From Modestobacter sp. (GTDB lineage: Bacteria; Actinomycetota; Actinomycetes; Mycobacteriales; Geodermatophilaceae), in contig JAOPWO010000320.1 in the NCBI GenBank assembly GCA_025965635.1, positions 1-6,852 of the forward strand: DNA of 6,852 nucleotides, given 5' to 3'. The position numbers and the translations under genes are program-made. Shown piece by piece: positions 1 through 6,017 of this stretch. The notes below the pieces were generated by a model. The model was not told where the DNA came from. It made no database searches and worked only from the letters and a program-made list of their open reading frames with translations. Position 1 is the stretch's first letter. Each line of letters starts with the position of its first letter.

Positions 1-1
1 G

Positions 2-2182
2 GACGACGCCGCGGCTCCGCTGGCCGGGCTGCACATCGATGCGGCGGGCGCAGGTGGGCCGACGGCCGAGGGGCGGTCGCGAGCGAACCCCGCCGGCGAC
101 GAGCGGGCCGAGGTGTCGGCGCTGTCGCTGGCGGCGAAGCTGCGCGCCGTCCTGCGGGTCCGTGACTTCCGCAGGATGTGGCTGTCGATGTCGCTGTCCA
201 GCTTCGGTGACTGGCTGGGTCTCCTGGCGATCACCGCCACGGCCACCTCGCTGGTCGACGGCTTCGCCGGGCAGAACTTCGCGCTGGGGGCGGTGCTGCT
301 GTTCCGCCTGCTGCCCGCGATCGTCCTCGGTCCGCTGGCCGGTGCCTTCGCCGACCGCTTCGACCGTCGCAAGACGATGGTCGTCACCGATGTCCTCCGG
401 TTCGGGCTCTTCGCCTCCATCCCGCTCGTCGACGAGCTGATCTGGCTGTTCATCGCCCAGTTCGTGATCGAGGCACTCAGCCTCTTCTGGATCCCGGCGA
501 AGGACGCCGCCGTCCCCAACATGCTGCGCAAGGACCAGCTCGAGCCGGCCAACCAGCTCTCCCTGGTCACCACCTACGGCCTCACCCCGGTGGCCGCCGC
601 CGTCGTCTTCGCGCTCCTCACCTCGCTCGGCGGTCGGACCAGCGACCTGCTGCCCGGGACCAACGAGGTCGACCTGGCGCTCTACGTCAACGCGCTGACC
701 TTCCTGGTGGCCGCGGTCGTCATCTGGAACCTGCCCTCCATCAGCGGCCGCCGGTCCGGCCGGCCGCAGGACAGCGGCGAGAGCTTCTTCCGCTCGCTGC
801 GGCAGGGCTTCTCCTTCGCCGGGCACAGCCCGCTGGTCCGTGGGCTGGTCGTCGGCATCACCGGCGCGTTCGCCGCGGCCGGGGTGGTCATCGCCACCGG
901 TCAGGCGTTCGCGAACGCGCTGGGCGGCGGGCAGGCCGCTTACGGGTTGCTGTTCGGCGCCGTGTTCATCGGCCTGGGCCTGGGGATCGCGATGGGACCC
1001 AGCGTCGCCAGGGATCTCTCGCGCGAGCGGCTGTTCGGGGTGGCGATCGTCGGCGCCGGTGTCGTCGTGGTGTTGCTGGCCTCCACCTTCACGCTCTGGA
1101 TCGCCCTGCTGCTGGTCGTGCTCATGGGCTTCTTCGCCGGGATCGCGTACCTGGCCGGTTTCACGCTGCTGGGCACCGAGATCGACGACGCCATCCGCGG
1201 GCGCACCTTCGCGCTCGTGCAGTCGCTCGTGCGGGCCGCGCTGATCCTGGCGCTGGCGCTGGTCCCGTTCGGGGTCGGCCTGCTGGGCCAGCACAGCGTC
1301 GACCTCGGGGCGTTCGTCGTCCCGGTCACCGGCGAGCGGGTCATGCTGCTCGTCGCCGGGGTGCTGGCCGTCGCCGTCGGCGTGGTCGCCTATCGCCAGA
1401 TGGACGACGGCCGGCCGGTGCCCCTGGTCGCCGACGTCGTCACCGCGCTGCGCCGCGACACCACCGCCCGCCGCCGGCTCGCCGGGGGCGGTGTGTTCAT
1501 CGCCTTCGAGGGCGGCGAGGGCGCCGGGAAGTCCACCCAGGTGAAGCGGCTGCAGGACTGGCTCTCGCACGAGGGCTACGTGGCGCGCGCGACGTTCGAG
1601 CCGGGTGCCACCCCGTCGGGTGCCCGCATCCGGTCGATCGTGCTCGACCCGGCCAGCGCGGGGCTGTCCCCCCGGTCGGAGGCGCTGCTCTACGCCGCTG
1701 ACCGGGCACAGCACGTGCACGACGTGCTGCGGCCGGCGCTGGACGCCGGCGAGGTGGTCATCAGCGACCGGTTCGTCGACAGCTCGCTGGCCTACCAGGG
1801 GGCCGGCCGGACGATCCCGATGGACGACGTCCGCTCGATCTCCCGGTGGGCCACCCAGGGCCTGCGCCCCGACCTCACGGTGCTGCTGGACCTGCCGCCG
1901 GAGGTGGGGTTGGCCCGGGCCCGCGGGCGCTCGACCGCCGACCGGCTCGAGGCGGAGTCGTTGGACTTCCACCAGCGGGTCCGGCGGACCTTCCGGGCGC
2001 TGGCCGAGTCCGAGCCGGACCGCTACCTGATCCTGGACGCCACCCAGGACCCCGACCAGCTCGCCGCGGCCATCCGCGCGCGGGTCGCCGACCTGCTGGC
2101 AGGCCTGCCGCTGCTGACCCGGCCCGAGGACACCCGACCGGGCCCCGGTCAGGCCGCCGCTCCGGCCCCGTCGCACCGGTGA
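2..2182 (+). CDS. tmk: Bifunctional MFS-type membrane protein / dTMP kinase, probably 5'-partial
   Basis: The C-terminal part is a thymidylate kinase, which phosphorylates dTMP to dTDP with ATP. Counting from the GTG at 113, it shows the P-loop GGEGAGKST (467-475), a FEPGAT segment (495-500), the DRF motif (552-554), an SSLAYQGAGR stretch and an Arg-rich LID ending in DRLE (602-613). Residues about 18-430 are a chain of hydrophobic helices with the MFS loop motif GPLAGAFADRFDRRK (73-87), so the protein should sit in the membrane with the kinase in the cytoplasm. Such fusions are known in actinobacteria; the transported substrate, if any, is unknown. The frame stays open and codon-biased from base 2 to the GTG at 113, has no start codon in that stretch, and that GTG lacks a clear ribosome binding site. 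The true start therefore probably lies before the window, with GTG 113 as the alternative. The stop overlaps holB. Confidence 0.9.
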   Translation, partial: DDAAAPLAGLHIDAAGAGGPTAEGRSRANPAGDERAEVSALSLAAKLRAVLRVRDFRRMWLSMSLSSFGDWLGLLAITATATSLVDGFAGQNFALGAVLLFRLLPAIVLGPLAGAFADRFDRRKTMVVTDVLRFGLFASIPLVDELIWLFIAQFVIEALSLFWIPAKDAAVPNMLRKDQLEPANQLSLVTTYGLTPVAAAVVFALLTSLGGRTSDLLPGTNEVDLALYVNALTFLVAAVVIWNLPSISGRRSGRPQDSGESFFRSLRQGFSFAGHSPLVRGLVVGITGAFAAAGVVIATGQAFANALGGGQAAYGLLFGAVFIGLGLGIAMGPSVARDLSRERLFGVAIVGAGVVVVLLASTFTLWIALLLVVLMGFFAGIAYLAGFTLLGTEIDDAIRGRTFALVQSLVRAALILALALVPFGVGLLGQHSVDLGAFVVPVTGERVMLLVAGVLAVAVGVVAYRQMDDGRPVPLVADVVTALRRDTTARRRLAGGGVFIAFEGGEGAGKSTQVKRLQDWLSHEGYVARATFEPGATPSGARIRSIVLDPASAGLSPRSEALLYAADRAQHVHDVLRPALDAGEVVISDRFVDSSLAYQGAGRTIPMDDVRSISRWATQGLRPDLTVLLDLPPEVGLARARGRSTADRLEAESLDFHQRVRRTFRALAESEPDRYLILDATQDPDQLAAAIRARVADLLAGLPLLTRPEDTRPGPGQAAAPAPSHR

Positions 2183-3390
2183 GCGCCTCGACCGCCGGGC
2201 TCCCCGGGCAGGCCGCCGACGCGGGAGTGTGGGCCGACGTGGTCGGTCAGCCCGACGTGGTGGCCGAGTTGCGGACCGCCATCGCCCAGCCGGGCTCGAT
2301 GACCCACGCGTGGTTGTTCACCGGCCCACCCGGTTCGGGGCGGTCGGTCGCCGCCCGCGCCTTCGCCGCGGCGCTGCAGTGCCCCGCGGGTGGCGATGGC
2401 ACCTGTCACGCCTGCCGCACCGCGCTGGCCGGCACCCACGCCGACGTGCACCGGATCGTGCCCGAGGGGTTGTCCATCGGGGTGGTGGAGGTGCGTGAGA
2501 TCGTCCGGACCGCAGCCCGCGCGCCGTCGCAGGGCCGGTGGCAGATCGTCCTGGTCGAGGACGCCGACCGGATGACCGAGCAGGCCGGCAACGCGGTGCT
2601 CAAGATGCTCGAGGAGCCCCCGCCGCGCACCGTGATCCTGCTGTGTGCCCCGTCGCTGCACCCCGACGACGTGCCGGTCACGATCCGGTCCCGGTGCCGG
2701 GTCGTCGGCCTGCGGACCCCGCCCGTGCAGGCGGTCGCGGAGGTGCTGGTGCGCCGCGACGGGATCGACCCGGCACTGGCCGCGTGGTCCGCTGCCGCGG
2801 CGGGCGGGCACGTCGGCCGGGCGCGGCACCTGGCGCTCGACGAGTCCGCCCGGCTCGCCCGCAAGGCCGTGCTCGACATCCCGCTGTCCCTGGTCTCGCT
2901 CGCCGCCTGCCTCAACGCCGCGGACGACCTGGTGGGCTCGGCGAAGGAGGAGTCGGACAAGGCGGTGGCCGAGGTCGACGGGGCCGAGACCGAGGCGGTC
3001 AAGGCCAGCCTCGGGGTCGGCGCCCGTGGGCCGGGGGTGGCGGCGGCCAGCCGCGGCGCCGGAGTGCTCAAGGACCTGGAGAAGCGGCAGAAGTCGCGGG
3101 CCACCCGGCTGGGCCGGGACTCGCTGGACCGGGCACTGGTCGACCTCGCTGCGCTCTACCGGGACGCGCTGGTGATCAGTGCCGTGGAGGCGGTCCCGGG
3201 GGAGGAGGCCGTGACGCTGGCACATCCCGACCGTCGCGCGGACGCCACCGAGCTGGCCCGCCGGATCGGCGCCGAGGGCGCTCTGCGGCGGATCGACGCG
3301 GTGCTGGCGGCCCGCACGGCGCTCGAGCAGAACGTGAAGCCGCAGATCGCCATCGAAGCGCTCACGGTCGCTCTGCGCCTGCCGGCCTGA
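2179..3390 (+). CDS. holB: DNA polymerase III subunit delta'
   Basis: This is the delta' subunit of the clamp loader, which helps load the sliding clamp on primed DNA. The protein is about 403 residues. It has the AAA+ beginning VVGQPDVV (21-28), a P-loop-like GPPGSGRS (49-56) with Arg in place of the catalytic Lys, as expected for a subunit that does not hydrolyse ATP, the segment VEDADRM (126-132), NAVLKMLEEPP (138-148) and the SRC arginine-finger motif (171-173). C68, C76 and C79 remain of the usual four-cysteine zinc site. Residues about 250-315 are a charged, Ala/Gly-rich linker before the C-terminal collar domain. The start GTG at 2179 overlaps the tmk stop as GTGA, which suggests coupled translation. 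The frame is open far upstream, but that stretch lies inside tmk. GTG 2227, just before WADVVGQ, is an alternative start. Confidence 0.93.
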   Translation: MSASTAGLPGQAADAGVWADVVGQPDVVAELRTAIAQPGSMTHAWLFTGPPGSGRSVAARAFAAALQCPAGGDGTCHACRTALAGTHADVHRIVPEGLSIGVVEVREIVRTAARAPSQGRWQIVLVEDADRMTEQAGNAVLKMLEEPPPRTVILLCAPSLHPDDVPVTIRSRCRVVGLRTPPVQAVAEVLVRRDGIDPALAAWSAAAAGGHVGRARHLALDESARLARKAVLDIPLSLVSLAACLNAADDLVGSAKEESDKAVAEVDGAETEAVKASLGVGARGPGVAAASRGAGVLKDLEKRQKSRATRLGRDSLDRALVDLAALYRDALVISAVEAVPGEEAVTLAHPDRRADATELARRIGAEGALRRIDAVLAARTALEQNVKPQIAIEALTVALRLPA

Positions 3391-3404
3391 CGGCTGCGGC
3401 ACAG

Positions 3405-3424
3405 CCCCGGGGGTGCGCCCGGGG
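3405..3424 (+). terminator. Possible hairpin terminator after holB
   Basis: CCCCGGG (3405-3411) can pair with CCCGGGG (3418-3424) around a 6-base loop, 14 bases after the holB stop and 38 bases before the tRNA. No T-run follows, which is common for actinobacterial hairpins, but such short G/C palindromes also arise by chance at this GC content. Confidence 0.35.
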
Positions 3425-3462
3425 GAGCCGGGGAGGTGCCGTAAGCTCAGCGCCGCACGTCC

Positions 3463-3535
3463 GCCGCCTTAGCTCAGTCGGTAGAGCATCTCACTCGTAA
3501 TGAGAAGGTCGTCGGTTCGATTCCGACAGGCGGCT
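3463..3535 (+). tRNA. tRNA-Thr (anticodon CGT)
   Basis: The full cloverleaf can be drawn. The acceptor stem is GCCGCCT (3463-3469) with AGGCGGC (3528-3534), and the discriminator is T at 3535. The D-stem is GCTC/GAGC. The anticodon stem TCTCA (3489-3493) pairs with TGAGA (3501-3505) around the loop CTCGTAA, giving anticodon CGT at 3496-3498, which reads the Thr codon ACG. The T-stem GTCGG/CCGAC encloses TTCGATT. All stems pair perfectly. CCA is not encoded. A TAAGCT at 3442-3447 could be a -10 box for its own promoter, without a recognisable -35. ACG is a frequent Thr codon in such a genome, so the gene should be important. No second copy of its 3' end, as expected for an integrated element, was found in the window. 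Confidence 0.96.
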
Positions 3536-3851
3536 CGCATCTGACCAGCCTATTCGACTTCGATCGGCCCGTTCAAGGGTCTGCTTGGCGCCCAACTGGG
3601 CACGGATTGGACACGGGACCGCACGCGGTCGCCGCCGGTCTCCGGTGTCGCACAGTCGTCGGAGGAGCTCGACTGACCGCTCATCAGCGGACATCTTGCG
3701 GACTAGCTGCGGACCAAGATCCCCAAGCCCGCGCTGGTAGGCCTGTCTCGGGCCGCATCCGGTGTGCTGGGCCGCATCACCCGCGCGGCCGCCGGTGGCA
3801 CGCCATGAGCCGCCAAGCCGGTTCACTCGAACGGAGCGCCGTCACGGCGAT
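3536..3851. other. Stretch without a recognisable gene, downstream of the tRNA
   Basis: About 315 bases separate the tRNA from the toxin-antitoxin operator. The first part has visibly more A and T than the flanks. Open frames exist on both strands, but none carries a domain I know. A small perfect inverted repeat, GACCGC-AC-GCGGTC, lies at 3617-3630. A short frame at 3707-3808 with G/C-rich third positions (beginning LRTKIPKPALVGLSRAASG, bounded by stops on both sides) may be the tail of a decayed gene. Such stretches after tRNA genes are often leftovers of integrated elements, but no integrase fragment could be identified. Confidence 0.5.
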
Positions 3852-3884
3852 CTGCACAGAAGTCTGTACAGGTGACCCGTACAG
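3852..3884 (+). promoter_or_regulatory. Putative autoregulatory operator: three TGTACA-like boxes
   Basis: Three similar 8-base boxes lie just before the antitoxin start: CTGCACAG (3852-3859), the perfect palindrome CTGTACAG (3864-3871) and CCGTACAG (3877-3884). They begin 12 and 13 bases apart, roughly one helical turn. The outer two each differ from the middle one by a single base. E. coli YefM-YoeB is known to bind palindromes with a TGTACA core in its own promoter, and the gene downstream is a Phd/YefM-type antitoxin. The likely role is therefore repression of the operon by the antitoxin or the antitoxin-toxin complex. The last box overlaps the proposed -10 element. Confidence 0.68.
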
Positions 3885-3893
3885 TGGGTGTCA
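3880..3893 (+). promoter_or_regulatory. Probable leaderless promoter of the toxin-antitoxin operon
   Basis: TACAGT at 3880-3885 fits a TANNNT -10 element. Transcription would start about 7 bases later, at or next to the A of the ATG at 3893, giving an mRNA with no or almost no 5' leader. No Shine-Dalgarno sequence precedes that ATG, which agrees with leaderless translation, common in actinobacteria. No good -35 box is visible. Confidence 0.5.
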
Positions 3894-4222
3894 TGACAGT
3901 CCTGGATTCGCACTCGCACGTCATCTCGGTGACCGACGCGGCGAAGTCTGGGCTGCCCAAGCTGCTCCGCGACGCGGAGAACGGTGCTGACATCATCGTC
4001 GAGCGGCACGGCAAGGCCGTGGCCGCCGTGGTCAGCATGCGCCACCTGGGTGAGCTCCAGCGCCTGGAGATCGACCTCCGCGAGACGGCCCTGCTGCTGT
4101 CGCGGGCGGCCACCGACACCGGGCACCGCACCGGCCTGGACGAGGTCCTGACCACGCTCGGTCTTGACCGAGCTGAGCTCGAAGCCGAACTGGACGCAGA
4201 CCTCGCGGCCGGACGCGGGTGA
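3893..4222 (+). CDS. Type II antitoxin, Phd/YefM family
   Basis: This 109-residue protein is the antitoxin of a two-gene addiction or stress module. Residues about 11-55 match the Phd/YefM N-terminal DNA-binding fold: ISVTDAAKSGLPKLLRDAE, then IIVERHGKAVAAVVS and a MRHLGEL segment. Residues 56-109 form a charged helical tail (RLEIDLRETALLL, then LGLDRAELEAELDADLAAG) that should wrap and inhibit the toxin. ATG 3893 was preferred to the in-frame GTG 3872, because the family fold starts shortly after this ATG and the GTG lies inside the operator. The stop overlaps the toxin start as GTGA, so the two proteins are probably made by coupled translation. Repression is likely through the three boxes upstream. 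The family assignment rests on pattern recognition; the toxin partner beside it supports it. Confidence 0.87.
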   Translation: MTVLDSHSHVISVTDAAKSGLPKLLRDAENGADIIVERHGKAVAAVVSMRHLGELQRLEIDLRETALLLSRAATDTGHRTGLDEVLTTLGLDRAELEAELDADLAAGRG

Positions 4223-4890
4223 CCGGCCGGCCCCGACAGCCCGCACGCACGACCACCGGCGAGAGCGCCGCCGCCACGGTGCGCGCGTCCGGCCGGCATC
4301 CCGACGCCGAGCGCACCGTCGTCCGGCTCACCGACGCTGCGCTGGCCGACCTGCAGTCGATGGTGCGCAAGGGCGACCCGCAGGTCGTGCGGTGGGCGCT
4401 GAAGAAGTGCCTGCTGCTCGAGCGCGACCCCGAAGCTGGTGAGGCGCTACGCGGGGCGCTGATTGGCTACCGCAAGCTGGTCGTGGGGGACCGGAACTGG
4501 CGCATCGTCTGGCGGGTCACCCACGATGACCAGGGCCGTCCGGTCGTCGACGTCGCCGAGGTGTGGGCGCTTGGCGCTCGCAGCGACAGCGAGGTCTACG
4601 CCGAGATGACCGCCCGGGTGACCACCCTGTCCGCCACGCCGGCGACCTTGCCGCTGGCGGAGGCCATCGAACGGCTGGGCAAGGTTGCCTCCGGTATTCA
4701 GCCCAGTAGTGCCGAACCCGCTAAGGGCCCGGAGAGAGACAGCCCCGAAGTCAACCTGGCGTCGGACCTGCCCAGCTGGCTGGCCCAATCCCTGGTCAAG
4801 GTCGTGAACCTTCCGCCCGTGGAGGTGGCGCAGCTGTCAGAAGCCGAGGCGCACCGCCGGTGGAACGAGTTCATCAGTACCCCGCACTGA
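4219..4890 (+). CDS. Type II toxin, RelE/ParE superfamily, with long C-terminal extension
   Basis: The protein has 223 residues; typical RelE/ParE toxins have about 85-110. The toxin-like core is about residues 33-134: helices LTDAALADLQSMVRKGD and VVRWALKKCLLLERDPEAG, then strands YRKLVVGDRNWRIVWRV and VVDVAEVWALGARSDSEVYAEM. R92, R95, R99, R121 and Y127 are candidates for catalytic or RNA-binding residues, with R121 and Y127 placed like the final Arg and Tyr of RelE. If RelE-like, it would cut mRNA on the ribosome; if ParE-like, it would poison gyrase. The sequence does not decide. Residues 1-32 are a basic, disordered lead. After the core, a Pro/Ser/Glu-rich linker leads to a compact end (SWLAQSLVKVVNLPPVEVA, then SEAEAHRRWNEF) that I cannot assign. 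No break is visible, so it is probably functional. The start GTG overlaps the antitoxin stop by 4 bases. Confidence 0.82.
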   Translation: MTGRPRQPARTTTGESAAATVRASGRHPDAERTVVRLTDAALADLQSMVRKGDPQVVRWALKKCLLLERDPEAGEALRGALIGYRKLVVGDRNWRIVWRVTHDDQGRPVVDVAEVWALGARSDSEVYAEMTARVTTLSATPATLPLAEAIERLGKVASGIQPSSAEPAKGPERDSPEVNLASDLPSWLAQSLVKVVNLPPVEVAQLSEAEAHRRWNEFISTPH

Positions 4891-5044
4891 CGCAGCGGCG
4901 GGTACCGGTGGACGACGTTGGCGGCGGCGCGAGTGCGGCCGGAGCGGGGGTCGCCGTGCTCGGCGAGAACCCGGAGGTAGCGCTGTCTCGGCCGGCTCCG
5001 GCGCTGACTCCGGCCGTGATTTCCGGCGGGATAGCCGCGGCACC

Positions 5045-5505
5045 TCCGGACGTTGATGCCGGTCACCGGCTTCCAATCGACGGCCGAGAGCGACGACCAG
5101 GGCTGCGGTCCGCCCGGAGGCGACCGCGCCGGCGATGAGGGCCTGGCTTGGACCTGCGGAGTCGATAACGATGTCGGCGCCGGCCGCGCCGGCGGTGGAT
5201 CCGGTCGAGGTGACCAGCAACGGGCCGAGGGCCCACAGCACCTCCTCCACCAGGCCGTCCAGGCTGTACGACCGACGGCGCGCTGTCGGCTCGGGTGGGA
5301 GTGATGCCACAGCCCGCGCATGACCGCGCCGAACGGTGTCGGCGTCAGGCCAATGACGGTGGACAGGAGCAGGTAGATCCACGACGCGTGCACGCCGGCG
5401 GTGGCACCTGCAGTGAGCAGGCCGCAGCGGGAGCCCGCGGAGCCGTTGGCCGACGCCGTCGTGCTGGGGGTGGAACTCGACCTGCCGGCGATCGGCGCCG
5501 CGCTC
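5045..5505 (-). pseudogene. Decayed MFS transporter remnant
   Basis: Read on the - strand from about 5505 downwards, a fragment AAPIAGR resembles the loop after the second MFS helix. It is followed by CGLLTAGATAGVHASWIYLL, STVIGLTPTPFGAVMRGLW and, in another frame, ARRRSYSLDGLVEEVLWALG. That order and wording match actinobacterial MFS permeases, in which a P.G.VMRG.W segment is followed by a YSLDG.VEE....GPL segment. The frame changes near 5300-5310. A piece between AAPIAGR and the next helix seems lost, and no N-terminus exists beyond 5505, where the TTCGG repeats begin. Third positions are still G/C-rich, so the decay is fairly recent. The low-coordinate end is uncertain; after GRTAALVVALGRR the sequence is no longer recognisable. 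Confidence 0.6.
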
Positions 5506-5510
5506 GGCCG

Positions 5511-5545
5511 TTCGGTTCGGTTCGGTTCGGTTCGGTTCGGTTCGG
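5511..5545. repeat. Seven perfect tandem copies of TTCGG
   Basis: The pentamer TTCGG is repeated seven times without a mismatch (35 bases; CCGAA on the - strand). All three frames on both strands stay open through it, giving for example repeated FGSVR on the + strand. Because the unit is 5 bases, each gain or loss of a copy changes the reading frame. The array lies between the truncated ends of two decayed genes that point away from each other. Confidence 0.97.
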
Positions 5546-5546
5546 G

Positions 5547-5954
5547 AGCGTGCCCGCCGACGTGCACCTGTCGGTCAACGCCGACCCGGCCACCGTGGCC
5601 CGTCCTGCGCTCCTGCACCTGCGTCGTGACATGCCGCCGTGCCGGGTGGTCCTCGAGCTCACCCAGCGCGTGCTGATCGACGACCGCACGAACCGGGTTG
5701 CGCTGGGCGGCGGTGCCTGGGCGGCTCGCCGTGCCTGGACCGGGACCCCGCGCGGCGGGCTCTCGCCGGGGCGCTGGCCTTCGGAGCCGAGATCGGCGCG
5801 GAGGTGGTGACCGAGGGGATGCGACCGCGGACGAGCACGCCGGGCTACGCCGGCTGGGCGGCCGTCCCTGGCAGGGCTGCACCTCGGCCGGCCGCAGTCT
5901 CCGGACCGGCACGGGGACGCACCGGTGCGTGGCGAGATGCCCGGCGTGGGCTGA
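5547..5954 (+). pseudogene. Decayed EAL-domain (c-di-GMP phosphodiesterase-like) gene remnant
   Basis: Pieces of an EAL domain appear in order but in changing frames. First come VPADVHLSVNADPATV and RVVLELTQRVLIDD (about 5550-5690), containing the Asn and Glu that are metal ligands in the family. Then, in a second frame, LDRDPARRALAGALAFGAE and IGAEVVTEG (5735-5818). Then ATADEHAGLRRLGG in a third frame (5821-5862). Finally LHLGRP back in the first frame (5877-5894), running to a TGA at 5952-5954. The N-terminal half with the EAL signature is missing. So is the centre with the Asp-Asp motif and the KLD segment, between LIDD and LDRD, so no enzyme can be made. HLGRP is the usual end of this domain. 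Any N-terminal GGDEF, PAS or other sensor domain has been lost. Confidence 0.8.
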
Positions 5955-5969
5955 GCGCGGCGCCGCGCC

Positions 5970-6010
5970 GTCCAGCCGCCGGTTCCCGGGAGGGGAGCCG
6001 GCGGCTGGAC
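5970..6010 (-). terminator. Strong hairpin terminator of ppa, possibly bidirectional
   Basis: GTCCAGCCGCCGG (5970-5982) pairs perfectly with CCGGCGGCTGGAC (5998-6010). The stem can continue with TTCCC against GGGAG, with one imperfect pair, to about 18 pairs around a 5-base loop. It begins 7 bases after the ppa stop on the - strand. There is no T-run, as often in actinobacteria. The EAL remnant ends 15 bases away on the other strand, so it may once have stopped both genes. Confidence 0.8.
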
Positions 6011-6017
6011 GCGGGGA

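Noticed and set aside
1595..1612. Phe where many dTMP kinases have Arg (FEPGAT in place of REPGGT)
   Set aside because: As I recall, the same FEPGAT wording is common in actinobacterial fused dTMP kinases, so it is not a defect.
1846..2178. An earlier start for holB, with the frame open from 1846
   Set aside because: That stretch lies inside the kinase domain of tmk and reads as Gly/Pro/Arg noise. The GTGA overlap at 2179 is the natural start.
2149..3402. A 417-codon open frame on the - strand
   Set aside because: It lies wholly opposite holB, which has clear delta' motifs. Long antisense frames are expected at this GC content.
3491..3826. A 111-codon open frame on the - strand ending in SESNRRPSHYE
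   Set aside because: Its last residues are only the reverse translation of the tRNA-Thr gene, an artefact well known from other genomes. The rest matches nothing I know.
3872..3892. GTG 3872 as antitoxin start
   Set aside because: It lies inside the operator boxes and upstream of the proposed transcript start. ATG 3893 fits the family better.
5511..5545. CRISPR array
   Set aside because: The units are 5 bases long with no spacers, and no cas genes are present.
4698..5912. A 404-codon open frame on the - strand
   Set aside because: It runs through the toxin gene, the MFS remnant and the EAL remnant in one frame. Only its stretch near 5310-5505 is a true MFS piece; the rest is chance.
3511..5969. 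Attachment-site duplication of the tRNA 3' end
   Set aside because: No second copy of the GTTCGATTCC or CGACAGGCGGC stretch was found. The TTCGG array only resembles it by chance.
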